64,000 nucleotides of DNA from Betaproteobacteria bacterium (lineage in GTDB: Bacteria; Pseudomonadota; Gammaproteobacteria; Burkholderiales; Rhodocyclaceae). A program made the translations under genes and the position numbers. Positions 43,367-55,875 of this stretch are shown here, piece by piece (positions within the stretch are counted from its first letter, which is position 1; the number at the start of each line of letters is the position of its first letter). Below the pieces are notes generated by a model. It worked only from the letters and a program-made list of their open reading frames with translations. It made no database searches and was not told the origin of the DNA. Location: NCBI GenBank assembly GCA_009781175.1, contig WQYQ01000012.1, positions 1-64,000 of the forward strand, read 5' to 3'.

Positions 43367-45442
43367 ATGAAGCTTAATAAAAACACATCCCGTTGGGCCA
43401 GATGCGCTCTGATTTTGACTCTTTGCACCATTACCATCGCGGTGGTCAAACGATATGAAATACTGAACAATTTTGCAATTTTAAGCGGAGATAGCTTCGA
43501 TGCTGTCATTAGCGCGGCGATCTTGGAGCACTGGTTCAATGTCGTGAAAGGTAGCGCCAACTGGTTCGATGTTGGGTATTTTTACCCCTATACCAGAACG
43601 ATTGCTCAGACCGACGCCTATTTTTTGGTTGGACTGATCTATGCTCCCATCAGAATTTTGGGTGTTGATCCATTTTTATCGCAGGAGATCGCTGGAATTG
43701 CATTAAAGGCCATTGGGTTTTGGGGGGCTTATTTATTTGCCAAAAAAATTAAACTCCCCTTTGGACATGCCTGCCTGCTGGCTGTTTTATTTACATTGGC
43801 AAATATAATTAATATCCGGCCCTCGCGTATTCAGTTGGCAACGGTTTCATTTATACCTGTCATGCTGTGCTGTTTATTGAACTTTTGGCAAAACCTGGTA
43901 AGCGCGAACAAGAATAAAATTTTGCTATGGGGCGGTTGTTGTGGCTTGTTTTACGGAGCATGGGCTCTGACCTGCTTCTACACTGCGTGGTTTTTTCTAT
44001 TTGTTTTTTTGCTTTATGTTGTTTTTCTTTGGGTGTTCATGTCTAAAGCAGAACGAGCCTTGGTCTTTGCCTACGCGAAAAACTGCTGGCCCCAGTTGCT
44101 TGCGGTGATATGCATAAGCGTTGTGTCCTTATTCCCTTTCATTTATGCATTCCTTCCCAAGTCACTAGAAGTCGGAGTGCGGACTTATAGCTCAGCCAGC
44201 TCAAACACCATTCCTGTATGGGGATTGTTCGACCTCGGCAGCTCAAACTTCATGTACGGAAGCGTTTTCAAAGAGATACTTTCCTTCTCAGGGGTTGCCT
44301 ATAAACCTATGGGTGAGTATGGGACCATGGGGTATGGGTTTCTTCTGTTTGGTTTGTTTTTGGCCGGGGCATACTCTTTTTTCGTAAAGAAAACCGATGA
44401 ACCGAACGTGTTCTGGAAAGCGTTAGTGGCTGCCACGCTACTGGCATTTATTTTTGGTTTGAAAATTTTAGGGCATTCGGCTTGGTTTTTTGTTTACCAC
44501 ACAATCCCTGGTGCCAAGGCGCTCAATGTCATTTCCGCCATTTATGTTGTTTTGTATTTTCCTGTGGCAATAATCGCCATAGAGTTTTTGAAAAAAGCAA
44601 ATTCCAATACTCTGTTATTTTTACTTATATCGGCAATGCTGCTGCTTAGCGAACTTAGCAAACCGGATTTATCGCTAAACAGAAGGGCTGAAATTGAAAA
44701 GATATCTAATATCACCCCCCCCCCGGAGTGCAAAGTATTTTATGTTTCTGGATGGGAATTTCAAAAATCTCCCGCCTTGGTTGATAACTCGACTATTCAA
44801 TATTATGCGCATAATGTTTCAGCAATCATGATTGCACAGATGACAGGCATCCCTACGATCAATGGTATTGCTTCATTTGCTCCGAGAGATTGGAATTTCG
44901 CATTTCCCTATAAATATGACTATGAGCAACGAATTGCCGACTATACAAACGACAAGGAAATCAATGGATTGTGTCGGTTGGATCTAAACAACAAAACGTG
45001 GTCCATTGTTGAAGATCGGGGAGTTGCGGATTTCACAAGAGATATTGACTTCAGAGCAGGTAGAGGATGGTCGGGAATCATTCAAAAAGTCGAAGGATTA
45101 TCCTTCCGAGAGGATTGGGGAGCTTGGTCCAATTCTGATTCTGTGAATTTTAAATTTGTCGGGCCACTGCCGGGTGAGTTTGATTTGCATCTTGTCGCGC
45201 GTGCTTTTGGCCCGAATGTCGACGGTGAATTTGAGGTCTCTGTTGGAGCGGACTCAAGCAAATTCAGGCTCTCGACAAATGACGAGGAGAGGGTTATCAA
45301 ATTAAAAAATCCGGAAGGCGCCAGGGTGGTTCGTATAAAAATTCCGAATGCTATCTCGCCGAAGAGCTTAGGTTTAAGTGGTGATGATCGAAATCTGGGT
45401 ATCGGTTTTGTTGAAATGAAGATTGTCCCTTCAAATAAGTGA
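43367..45442 (+). CDS. Polytopic GT-C-like membrane glycosyltransferase with C-terminal DUF7024-like domain
   Basis: A 691-aa protein. Residues 1-440 contain about ten hydrophobic segments with a first periplasmic loop carrying an acidic pair region (SGDSFDAVI..HWFN) as in GT-C enzymes. Residues from about 560 form a soluble domain with GRGWSGIIQKVEGLSFREDW and GAWSNSDSVNFKFVGPLPG, like the DUF7024 domain found at the end of such membrane proteins. With GtrA and GtrB it could transfer the lipid-linked sugar onto the polysaccharide in the periplasm. Start ATG 43367; the reading extends upstream into IS30 remnant sequence and is not used. Clearly AT-rich, suggesting separate acquisition. Confidence 0.75.
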   Translation: MKLNKNTSRWARCALILTLCTITIAVVKRYEILNNFAILSGDSFDAVISAAILEHWFNVVKGSANWFDVGYFYPYTRTIAQTDAYFLVGLIYAPIRILGVDPFLSQEIAGIALKAIGFWGAYLFAKKIKLPFGHACLLAVLFTLANIINIRPSRIQLATVSFIPVMLCCLLNFWQNLVSANKNKILLWGGCCGLFYGAWALTCFYTAWFFLFVFLLYVVFLWVFMSKAERALVFAYAKNCWPQLLAVICISVVSLFPFIYAFLPKSLEVGVRTYSSASSNTIPVWGLFDLGSSNFMYGSVFKEILSFSGVAYKPMGEYGTMGYGFLLFGLFLAGAYSFFVKKTDEPNVFWKALVAATLLAFIFGLKILGHSAWFFVYHTIPGAKALNVISAIYVVLYFPVAIIAIEFLKKANSNTLLFLLISAMLLLSELSKPDLSLNRRAEIEKISNITPPPECKVFYVSGWEFQKSPALVDNSTIQYYAHNVSAIMIAQMTGIPTINGIASFAPRDWNFAFPYKYDYEQRIADYTNDKEINGLCRLDLNNKTWSIVEDRGVADFTRDIDFRAGRGWSGIIQKVEGLSFREDWGAWSNSDSVNFKFVGPLPGEFDLHLVARAFGPNVDGEFEVSVGADSSKFRLSTNDEERVIKLKNPEGARVVRIKIPNAISPKSLGLSGDDRNLGIGFVEMKIVPSNK

Positions 45443-45496
45443 GCCGAAGAAATCAGGCAGGTCATTACAGTGTCCAAAAAATTGCAAGCCCCTTAA

Positions 45497-46555
<1,059 letters not shown>

Positions 46556-46557
46556 TC

Positions 46558-47460
46558 ATGGAAACCGGCAAGCGGGTGCTTGTTACGGGGCTCTCCGGTT
46601 TTACCGGCAAGCATTTATCGGCCGAGCTTGAGCGTCATGGGTATGTGGTGTACGGAATTGGATCGTATCCGGACGCATCCCTCGTACACTATCGCCAAGT
46701 GGATCTGGAGGATATGGAGGCTCTTAAAGCGGTCGTGCGGGAGATCCGTCCGAATTATGTCGTCCATTTGGCCGCGATTGCTTTCGTTGGGCACAGCGAT
46801 GCGAATGCTTTTTATCGTGTCAATGTAATTGGTACCCGGAATTTATTGGAAGCGCTGGCGCCTTATCGCGATACGCTGCATCGTGTTCTGTTGGCGAGTA
46901 GCGCCAATATTTATGGCAATGCGACGGAAGGGTGTATTGATGAGGCAACGCTGCCCAATCCGGCGAATGACTATGCGGTGAGCAAGCTTGCCATGGAGTA
47001 TATGGCGCGTTTGTGGTTCGCGCGCCTTCCGATCGTCATTACGCGCCCCTTTAATTACACGGGGGTGGGGCAAGCCGAAAATTTCCTACTGCCGAAAATT
47101 ATTGCGTATTTCCGTGCGAAAGCCCCTCGTATTGAATTGGGGAATCTCGATGTCCAGCGCGATTTTTCAGATGTTCGGTCGGTCGTATCGGCTTATCGGA
47201 AGCTTTTGGAAGCGGCCCCCTCCGGCGAAACTGTCAACGTTTGCTCCGGGAGGCTTTATTCCTTGCGGGATGCGCTTGCGCTTGCGCAACAGTTGTCCGG
47301 GCATTCGCTGGAGGTTCGCGTCAATCCTGAATTCGTGCGCGCGAATGAGGTGAAAACGTTGTATGGCGATCCCGCGCGTTTGCGTCGTTTGATTGGCGAG
47401 TGGTCGAGCATCGAACTGCGGGATACTTTGGCTTGGATGCTTGAGCAGGGGCCGGCGTGA
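46558..47460 (+). CDS. rmd: GDP-6-deoxy-D-mannose (GDP-4-keto) reductase, GDP-D-rhamnose synthesis
   Basis: A 300-aa SDR: VLVTGLSGFTGKHLSAELE, NYVVHLAAIAFVGH, SSANIYGN, YAVSKLAMEYMARLW and RPFNYTGVGQAENFLLPKII, the last being characteristic of RMD, which reduces the Gmd product to GDP-D-rhamnose. A fucose synthase would show a different C-terminal half. Overlaps the next glycosyltransferase by 4 bases. Confidence 0.9.
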   Translation: METGKRVLVTGLSGFTGKHLSAELERHGYVVYGIGSYPDASLVHYRQVDLEDMEALKAVVREIRPNYVVHLAAIAFVGHSDANAFYRVNVIGTRNLLEALAPYRDTLHRVLLASSANIYGNATEGCIDEATLPNPANDYAVSKLAMEYMARLWFARLPIVITRPFNYTGVGQAENFLLPKIIAYFRAKAPRIELGNLDVQRDFSDVRSVVSAYRKLLEAAPSGETVNVCSGRLYSLRDALALAQQLSGHSLEVRVNPEFVRANEVKTLYGDPARLRRLIGEWSSIELRDTLAWMLEQGPA

Positions 47461-48605
47461 CGCGCGTTGTATTGGGGGTCGAAGTAATTCGGCCTCCGCT
47501 CACGGGGACGGGCCGTTATGCTCTGGAGCTGGCAACGCATTTGTCCGAACTCGACGGGATTGAGGATCTACGGTTTTTTGCCGGCAGAAAGATGGTCGAA
47601 TCTCCCGGCGATGCTCTGTCGGCCCCCATGCTTTCATTGGAGACCCGCAAACGATTAGCTCAAAGCAAAATAGTCCTGGGAGCCTACCGCGTATTGGCCC
47701 CGTTGCATAAGCGGATGGTTCTTCGTGCTTATGCGGGGTATGTATTTCACGGCCCGAATTATTATATTCCTCCGTTTCCCGGTCCTGCCGTTGCGACGTT
47801 TCACGATTTATCGATTTATAAATTCCCCGAGCATCATCCTGAACCGCGTGTCAGGTATATGCAAAAGGAAATTCCCCTTGCATTGAAGCGGGCAGCTTTT
47901 CTGATTACGGATTCGGAAGCGACGCGTCGGGAAGTGGTTGAATATTTCGGCTTGCCGGTATCTTCCGTGGTGGCGGTTCCACTTGCCTCGGGTGGGGCGT
48001 TCAAGCCACGTTCCGAAGTGGAAACCCGATCTGTTTTAGAGCGTTTCGGTCTGACGCATGGTCGTTATTTGTTGTATGTGGGGACGATCGAGCCGAGGAA
48101 GAATCTTGGCGTGTTGCTAGATGCCTATGCGGGGCTTCCCGCCGTGCTGCGTGAGCGCTATCCGCTCGTGCTTGCGGGCTATCGAGGTTGGAAAAGCGAG
48201 GCGCTTTTGGCGCGCATCGGGCAGTTGCGAAGCAGGGGGATGGTTCACTATCTCGATTATGTCGAGGAAGAAAATTTACCGATTTTATTTTCTGGCGCCA
48301 GGGCCTTTGCCTACCCTTCCTTATACGAAGGGTTCGGACTTCCCGTGCTGGAGGCATTGGGTTCCGGGATTCCCGTTGTGTGTTCCAACGCGACTTCCTT
48401 GCCGGAAGTGGCGGGCGATGCGGCTTTGCTTGTTGAGGGGGGCGATGTCGACGCAACCCGAAATGCGTTGGAGAAAGCACTGGCGGACGAAAGCTGGCGC
48501 TCTTTGGCAATAAAGCTTGGATTGGCTCAGGCGAGCCGCTTTACTTGGCATGAAACCGCGTGCAAGACCTTGGATGTCTATAACATGGCCCTCGCCAAGT
48601 GTTGA
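47457..48605 (+). CDS. GT4 glycosyltransferase, WbpY-like
   Basis: A 382-aa GT4 enzyme: [60 protein letters not shown] and the donor site [19 protein letters not shown] near residue 285. Located between rmd and another GT4 gene, as wbpY and wbpZ are in D-rhamnan loci. It probably transfers D-rhamnose or mannose. GTG or ATG context at 47457 overlaps the rmd stop. Confidence 0.9.
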   Translation: MTRVVLGVEVIRPPLTGTGRYALELATHLSELDGIEDLRFFAGRKMVESPGDALSAPMLSLETRKRLAQSKIVLGAYRVLAPLHKRMVLRAYAGYVFHGPNYYIPPFPGPAVATFHDLSIYKFPEHHPEPRVRYMQKEIPLALKRAAFLITDSEATRREVVEYFGLPVSSVVAVPLASGGAFKPRSEVETRSVLERFGLTHGRYLLYVGTIEPRKNLGVLLDAYAGLPAVLRERYPLVLAGYRGWKSEALLARIGQLRSRGMVHYLDYVEEENLPILFSGARAFAYPSLYEGFGLPVLEALGSGIPVVCSNATSLPEVAGDAALLVEGGDVDATRNALEKALADESWRSLAIKLGLAQASRFTWHETACKTLDVYNMALAKC

Positions 48606-49747
48606 ATAGGGAGCAGGGATTGCGTGTCGTGCATGTTTACCGGACGTATTTTCCGGAAACTCAAGGCGGGTTGCAGGAAGCGATTCGACAGATCTGCCGG
48701 GCGACGGCAAAGGTCGGCGTTGAAAATTCGGTTTTTACCTTGGCCAAAAATCCGGTGCCGAAGACTTTGCATACGGAAGAGGCCCAAGTGCAGAGAGGAC
48801 GATGTGTTGTCGAAATTGCCTCCTGCGATATTGGCTCCCCTGCTGTGATTTTTCAGTTTCGCCGCTTGGTCCGCGAGGTGGACTTGTTGCATTTCCACTA
48901 TCCCTGGCCTTTTGGGGATGTTTTGGGGTTGTTGGGCGGGGGTGCGAAGCCCTTTGTCGTGACTTATCATTCCGACATTGTGCGTCAGCGGCTTTTGGAA
49001 GGGTGTTATGCTCCTATCCGCGCGCTTTTTTTTCGTCGTGCCGCGCGGATCATTACAACCTCTCCCGCCTATCAGGCAGGGAGCCAATTTTTGCGCGCCA
49101 TTCGCCGTCCGGTGGAAACGATTCCCTTGTGTCTGGATGAGTTTTTCGTGCCAGCGGTCGATTCCGCCCTCGTTGATGTTTGGCGGAAGCGAATCGGTAA
49201 CGTCTTTTTTCTTTTCGTTGGCGTCTTGCGCTATTACAAAGGGTTAGACTATTTAGTGCAGGCTGCGATAATGACTGGCTTGCCCGTTGTCATTGCAGGA
49301 GAGGGACCCGAAAAGAATCGCTTGCGTGCTTTAGGGGGCCGATACTCCAACATCCATTTTGTCGGCCATGTAGACGACACGAACAAGTATGCGCTGCTGG
49401 ATGCATGCCGGGCTGTCGTTTTCCCCTCGCATTTGAGATCGGAAGCATTTGGCGTGACTTTATTGGAAGGCGCCATACGGAAAAAACCGCTGATCTCAAC
49501 GGAGATTGGGACGGGGACTTCTTATGTCAACCAGGATGGGGTAACCGGATTCGTCGTCCCGCCCGCGAATTCCGAGCGTTTGGCGGCGGCGATGAAGCAA
49601 CTCGCAGAGAATGCGGAAATGGCGGAGCGGATGGGGAAGGCAAGTTACCTACGCTACCAGGAGCTTTTTTCCGCGCAAGCCGTTGGTGAGAGGTATCGGG
49701 CTCTATACCAGGATGTAGTAACGCAACATCGTTCGGCTTCCGTATAG
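48599..49747 (+). CDS. GT4 glycosyltransferase, WbpZ-like
   Basis: A 382-aa GT4 enzyme: VVHVYRTYFPETQGGLQEAI, LLHFHYPWPFGDVLGLL, FFLFVGVLRYYKGLDYLVQA and donor site LRSEAFGVTLLEGAIRKKP near residue 280. The pattern (HVYRTYFPDTQGGLEE-like start) recalls WbpZ/WbdB-type adaptor mannosyl or rhamnosyl transferases that prime the O chain on the lipid-linked GlcNAc. The frame begins with GTG 48599 overlapping the upstream stop; TTG 48620 with GGGAGCAGGGA before it is a plausible shorter start. Confidence 0.88.
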   Translation: MLNREQGLRVVHVYRTYFPETQGGLQEAIRQICRATAKVGVENSVFTLAKNPVPKTLHTEEAQVQRGRCVVEIASCDIGSPAVIFQFRRLVREVDLLHFHYPWPFGDVLGLLGGGAKPFVVTYHSDIVRQRLLEGCYAPIRALFFRRAARIITTSPAYQAGSQFLRAIRRPVETIPLCLDEFFVPAVDSALVDVWRKRIGNVFFLFVGVLRYYKGLDYLVQAAIMTGLPVVIAGEGPEKNRLRALGGRYSNIHFVGHVDDTNKYALLDACRAVVFPSHLRSEAFGVTLLEGAIRKKPLISTEIGTGTSYVNQDGVTGFVVPPANSERLAAAMKQLAENAEMAERMGKASYLRYQELFSAQAVGERYRALYQDVVTQHRSASV

Positions 49748-49833
49748 ATAGTTTTTTGCTCAATAGATGTGCTGTTTGCACCAGTGGCATAGGGTCTTGG
49801 TGTCGTCACAAACAAAATACATAAGCAAAAAAT

Positions 49834-51747
49834 ATGAAAACTATTTCCTCCGCCGGGATCGCGATATCACGGTGGCGACAAATTACGGTATTTCTGGCGG
49901 ATATGTTGGCGGCTATAGCCGCATGGGCTTGTGCATATTTGCTCCGATTTAATGGAGAGGTGCCGACGGAATTTATTGGAAGTGGAGTCGCTGCCTGTTT
50001 GGTCGCTTTGCCAATATACGCGATTTTATTTTATGGCTTTGGCTTGTATCGTGGAATCTGGTTATTCGCGAGTTTGCCGGACTTCATCCGTATCGCAAAA
50101 GCGGTTATCGCCGTTGCGGCTGTAACGGTTGTTTTGAATGTATTTCTTGCGCTTAAACCTCCTGTACCAAGAGCGGTATTTCTTTTGTACCCTTTGTTTC
50201 TGCTTGTCTGGATGGGGGGCAGCCGGCTTGCTTATCGTGTTTGGAAAGAGCACGCCCGCTATGGGGATTTGATTGGGCGCGGCCAGCCGGTAATCATCAT
50301 TGGTGCTGGTAGGGCGGGGGCAAACCTAGTTGCCGAACTTAGCCGCTCTGCCGAGTGGCGTGTTGTGGGTTTGCTCGATGATGACCCCAAAAAAATTGGC
50401 CGAGAGCTTTCGGGAATCAAGGTCTACGGACGAATCGGAGACTTGGCGTTGTGGGCGTCCAAGCTTAAAGCAAACCATGCGATTATCGCGATGCCTTCCG
50501 CGCCTCATGAGGTTCGGCAGCGCGCTGCGACAGTGTGTTTGCGCAGTGGTGTGCACGTCATGACTTTGCCTGCGATTGAAGACGTTGTGCGTGGGGGGGC
50601 TTCCGCAGGGAAATTCCGCGATCTGAATCTTTATGATTTGATTGGCCGCAGGGAAGTGGAAATCAATACCCCGGAAGTGGCGGGGATGCTTCGCGGACGG
50701 GTGGTGATGGTATCCGGGGCTGGAGGATCGATCGGTTCGGAATTGTGCCGCCAGATTGTGCGCTTCAAACCTGCGCAGTTGATTTTGTTGGAGCAGAGTG
50801 AATTCGCGCTTTATTCTATTCACGAAGAATTGCATGAGCGGTTTCCTGATATTGAATGTATTCCTCTCGCTGGAGATGTGCGAGATGGCGTTTGGCTTGA
50901 CGCAATTTTTGCGCAATATTCGCCGTCGGTCGTTTTCCATGCGGCAGCCTATAAACATGTGCCGCTGATGGAAGAGCGTAATACATGGCAAGCGATTCGG
51001 AATAATGTATATGGCACCTATAAAATCGGCAGCATTTCAGCGGCCTATCGCGTGGAGCGGTTTGTGCTGGTGTCTACCGACAAAGCGGTTAATCCGACCA
51101 ATGTCATGGGGGCGAGCAAGCGGATGGCCGAAATGGTTTGTCAGGTATTGCAGCAAGGGGCTAAAAATACGCGTTTTGAAATCGTGCGTTTCGGCAATGT
51201 GCTGGGCAGTGCGGGGAGCGTGATCCCGAAATTCCAGGACCAAATTGCGCGGGGTGGCCCTGTTACGGTCACTCACCCCGAAATTACGCGTTATTTCATG
51301 TCGATTCCCGAGGCGGCGCGGCTTGTATTGCAAGCGGCTGCGATGGGCGTGGGCGGCGATGTATTCGTAATGGATATGGGGCAGCCTGTAAAAATCGCGG
51401 ATCTGGCGCGTGATTTGATTCGCCTTTCCGGTTATACGGAAGAGCAGGTTAAGCTCGTTTTTACAGGGCTGCGTCCGGGCGAAAAACTTTACGAAGAGTT
51501 GCTCGCCGATCAAGAACAAACCCGGGAGACGCATCATCCGAAGCTGCGCATAGCCAAAGCCCGGGAGGTTTCCGATGCCTGGTTGTCGGAGGTTCTGGCT
51601 TGGGTGGCGGAAAGCACGATTCCGGGAGACGATGAGGTTCGTCGTGACCTGCGGCGCTGGGTGCCGGAATATATGCCCGCGCGTCGTCCAGCGCTCTCGC
51701 TTGTTCCGCCTCCTCTGGTTCTCCAAAATCAATCAGGCGCAGCTTAA
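49834..51747 (+). CDS. WbpM/PglF-type nucleotide-sugar 4,6-dehydratase
   Basis: A 637-aa membrane protein: four membrane segments in residues 10-125, a first Rossmann region (VIIIGAGRAGANLVAEL near 155), and the catalytic SDR domain opening VVMVSGAGGSIGSELCRQIV near 290, with FVLVSTDKAVNPTNVMGASK near 412. Here Met replaces the usual SDR Tyr, as is normal for this family. It converts UDP-GlcNAc to the 4-keto-6-deoxy sugar used for QuiNAc, FucNAc or bacillosamine. In Betaproteobacteria it usually pairs with a PglC/WbpL-type transferase; such a gene lies at 55876. Confidence 0.94.
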   Translation: MKTISSAGIAISRWRQITVFLADMLAAIAAWACAYLLRFNGEVPTEFIGSGVAACLVALPIYAILFYGFGLYRGIWLFASLPDFIRIAKAVIAVAAVTVVLNVFLALKPPVPRAVFLLYPLFLLVWMGGSRLAYRVWKEHARYGDLIGRGQPVIIIGAGRAGANLVAELSRSAEWRVVGLLDDDPKKIGRELSGIKVYGRIGDLALWASKLKANHAIIAMPSAPHEVRQRAATVCLRSGVHVMTLPAIEDVVRGGASAGKFRDLNLYDLIGRREVEINTPEVAGMLRGRVVMVSGAGGSIGSELCRQIVRFKPAQLILLEQSEFALYSIHEELHERFPDIECIPLAGDVRDGVWLDAIFAQYSPSVVFHAAAYKHVPLMEERNTWQAIRNNVYGTYKIGSISAAYRVERFVLVSTDKAVNPTNVMGASKRMAEMVCQVLQQGAKNTRFEIVRFGNVLGSAGSVIPKFQDQIARGGPVTVTHPEITRYFMSIPEAARLVLQAAAMGVGGDVFVMDMGQPVKIADLARDLIRLSGYTEEQVKLVFTGLRPGEKLYEELLADQEQTRETHHPKLRIAKAREVSDAWLSEVLAWVAESTIPGDDEVRRDLRRWVPEYMPARRPALSLVPPPLVLQNQSGAA

Positions 51748-51758
51748 GTTTTTTAGTC

Positions 51759-52586
51759 ATGTCGCGTTATGTGATTGGTGATCTGCAAGGGCATCTGCAG
51801 CCGTTGCATAGGTTGTTGGACCGGTGCGGCGCTGATGTAAGCGTGGATACCCTTTGGTTTTGTGGCGATCTAGTTAACCGGGGGCGCGACAATGCCGACA
51901 CCCTGCGCTACGTGCGTGCTTTAGGCACGCGTGGCGTGGCTGTTTTGGGTAATCACGATTTCTATTTGCTTGGCGTTGCATGCGGCGCTATTCCTCGCGG
52001 CAAAGACGATACGCTTGACGATGTGCTATCGGCCCCCGACCGCAACGAGTTGATCGAGTGGCTTCGTCACCGGCCCTTGATGCATGTCGAAGCTGATTAC
52101 GCGCTCGTACATGCCGGGCTTTTGCCTGAGTGGACGATTCCTAAGGCCCGGGCGCTTGCGCGTGAGGTCGAGGAGGTGTTGCAAGGGCCTCGTTGGATTG
52201 AATTTCTGCGTAATCTATGGGGCGCGCAGCCTACGCGCTGGCGGGATGATCTGGAGGGTTGGGACCGGCTGCGCGTGATCGTTAATGCAATGTGCCGTTT
52301 GCGCATGTGTTCGGCCGACGGAGAAATGGCCCTTAAATACAAGGGGCCCATTGCCGATGCGCCCGATGGTCTCCTGCCCTGGTTCCGTGTTCCAGGCCGG
52401 CGCAGCACGACACATACTATTTTGTGTGGACATTGGTCCGCGTTGGGTTTCTACGCTGCGGAAGGTGTTCTTGCGCTCGATACGGGCTGTGTGTGGGGCG
52501 GTTGTTTAACCGCCGTTCGGCTTGAGGATCGGAAAGTTTTTTCCGTGCAATGCACTCAAGCCGCCCAGCCTTCCGGCTGGGACTGA
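51759..52586 (+). CDS. apaH: Symmetrical bis(5'-nucleosyl)-tetraphosphatase
   Basis: Hydrolyses Ap4A and related dinucleotides (including Np4 caps) to ADP. The 275-aa metallophosphatase has YVIGDLQGHLQPL, WFCGDLVNRGRDNADTL, AVLGNHDFYLLGVACG, VHAGLLPEW and ILCGHWSALGFYAAEG. The usual ApaH GDVQGC motif reads GDLQGHL here. Eleven bases after the dehydratase stop. Confidence 0.95.
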   Translation: MSRYVIGDLQGHLQPLHRLLDRCGADVSVDTLWFCGDLVNRGRDNADTLRYVRALGTRGVAVLGNHDFYLLGVACGAIPRGKDDTLDDVLSAPDRNELIEWLRHRPLMHVEADYALVHAGLLPEWTIPKARALAREVEEVLQGPRWIEFLRNLWGAQPTRWRDDLEGWDRLRVIVNAMCRLRMCSADGEMALKYKGPIADAPDGLLPWFRVPGRRSTTHTILCGHWSALGFYAAEGVLALDTGCVWGGCLTAVRLEDRKVFSVQCTQAAQPSGWD

Positions 52587-52589
52587 GCG

Positions 52590-52632
52590 CATAGATAAGT
52601 CACCCCAATCTGGGGCTTGGGGCTTCCTCTCC
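52590..52632 (-). repeat. Inverted copy of the GGGGTGACTCA-type element
   Basis: On the minus strand GAGGAAGCCCCAAGCCCCAG is followed by ATTGGGGTGACTTA, matching GAGGAAGCCC..GGGGTGACTCA at 20620-20653. CCCCAATCTGGGG forms a short hairpin. It lies between the convergent apaH and aldo/keto reductase genes and could slow transcription, but lacks a U-run. Confidence 0.5.
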
Positions 52633-52651
52633 ATGCTGTTGTGCACCTTTC

Positions 52652-54385
<1,734 letters not shown>

Positions 54386-54454
54386 TCAATATTTTGTAAG
54401 CCGGCTTTGCCCGCTCGCAGTGGCACGGCCGTCTTAGCGCACGCATGGCCGTAC

Positions 54455-55246
54455 TCAGGCTATGGCATCGTTATACGGCGGTGTTTCGCTTTTGGAGTGT
54501 CGCGGTGCTTGTGCGAAATCCAGCCGAGCCGCGATTTCGTCGTGAGCATGCGATGCGATGTGCTGGCGTTCGCGCCGCGTATCGATGGCTTTCAGTGCAT
54601 GCGCTTCCGCGATCAGACCCTGTGCGAGCGTGATGGCGCGCAGGCACTCCCAAAGGCTGATGTCACCATCGTAAGCGGGGGCGAAGCTGATCGGGTTTTG
54701 CGCGTCCCGGTAGCGCAATGCAACGGGAACGATGGCGGTTTCAGTGTCCACGGCCGCCTGCATCGTCGCGGAGCGGAATGGAAGCAGATGAGTGCCGTTG
54801 GTGGTGGTGCCCTCAGGGAATACGACGATCGCGGCGCCGTCGCGCAGATGATGTTTGAGCGTCTCCGTGGTCTGTTGGGCGGCGCGGCGGTTTCCGCGCT
54901 GAATGAAAACCGTCTCCGTGTTCGCGACGAGCCAGCCTATCACCGGCCAGGAGCGGACATCATCCTTGCATACGAACGCACAGGGGCGCAGCGCATTGAT
55001 GACGAAGATATCGAGCCACGAGATATGGTTGGCGACGATGAATAAACCGCCGTGCGCGGGAAGCGCTCCAGATATATCCAGCCGGACGCCAAGACGGGCG
55101 AGCAATTGACGCGACCAGATCTGTTTGGCCCTGCGTTGCGATGCCCGCGAACGGAAGCGGAAGGTGCCGGCGACGATGGCGCAGCCCCAGATTAAATGTA
55201 GGAGCACTAATAGGCTTCGCCAGGCGGCGCGGACTTGTCGGAACAC
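54455..55246 (-). CDS. 1-acyl-sn-glycerol-3-phosphate acyltransferase (PlsC type)
   Basis: A 263-aa lysophospholipid acyltransferase: N-terminal membrane segment (SLLVLLHLIWGCAIVAGTF), block 1 ANHISWLDIF (NHx4D) near residue 73, block 3 VVFPEGTTTNG near 138 and block 4 IVPVALRY. It makes phosphatidic acid or modifies another lysolipid at the inner membrane. The start is a GTG at 55246. Charged, His-rich C-terminal tail of about 40 residues. Confidence 0.9.
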   Translation of the reverse strand: MFRQVRAAWRSLLVLLHLIWGCAIVAGTFRFRSRASQRRAKQIWSRQLLARLGVRLDISGALPAHGGLFIVANHISWLDIFVINALRPCAFVCKDDVRSWPVIGWLVANTETVFIQRGNRRAAQQTTETLKHHLRDGAAIVVFPEGTTTNGTHLLPFRSATMQAAVDTETAIVPVALRYRDAQNPISFAPAYDGDISLWECLRAITLAQGLIAEAHALKAIDTRRERQHIASHAHDEIAARLDFAQAPRHSKSETPPYNDAIA

Positions 55247-55387
55247 GAGTTGCTTGATATTGAAAACGGCGCAAAGCTTGCCGGATTGGGCTGGAGCGGG
55301 GCATTGTAGCGCAGGGGAAAATTTTCGCTGGCACTGGATAGTCTGATAGATTTTCCAAGATTTTTTGGATGAGGATGTGCAAACGGA

Positions 55388-55873
55388 ATGAGTGGTAAAT
55401 CACCTTCTACGCCTGCGAATCGCTTGCTGCGAGAACGCGGAATAGCGTTTACTGAGCATTTTTATGCTTATGTTGAGCACGGCGGCACCGAGGTAGCCGC
55501 CGGGTCGCTTGGTTTGCCGGAGCATGCGGTGATCAAAACGCTGGTCTTGCAGGATGAAAAAGCGCGCCCGCTGGTGATGCTGATGCATGGCGACCGCGAG
55601 GTTTCAATGAAAAGCCTCGCCCGCGTAATCGGCGTTAAACATGTCGAACCCTGCAAACCGGAAGTTGCGGAAAAACATTCGGGTTATCGCGTCGGCGGAA
55701 CTTCACCGTTCGGCACGCGCAAGACGATGGCGGTTTACGTTGAACGCGGCATTCTTGCGCTGGAGCGGATATGGATCAACGGCGGCAGCCGGGGCTATTT
55801 GCTCGGCCTCGCCCCGGCCGATCTCGTTGCATTGCTGAAACCTGTCGCGGTCGACGCGGCGCAGGCGATTTGA
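55388..55873 (+). CDS. ybaK: YbaK/EbsC family Cys-tRNA(Pro) deacylase
   Basis: A 161-aa editing-domain protein: HGGTEVAAGSLGLPEHAVIK (given as HGGTEVAAGSLG and HAVIKTLVL), the conserved lysine region VIKTLV, HGDREVSMKSLAR and GGTSPFGTRK plus the glycine-rich INGGSRGYLLGLAP. It clears Cys from tRNA(Pro). Two bases before the downstream transferase gene, so co-transcribed. Confidence 0.93.
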   Translation: MSGKSPSTPANRLLRERGIAFTEHFYAYVEHGGTEVAAGSLGLPEHAVIKTLVLQDEKARPLVMLMHGDREVSMKSLARVIGVKHVEPCKPEVAEKHSGYRVGGTSPFGTRKTMAVYVERGILALERIWINGGSRGYLLGLAPADLVALLKPVAVDAAQAI

Positions 55874-55875
55874 AT

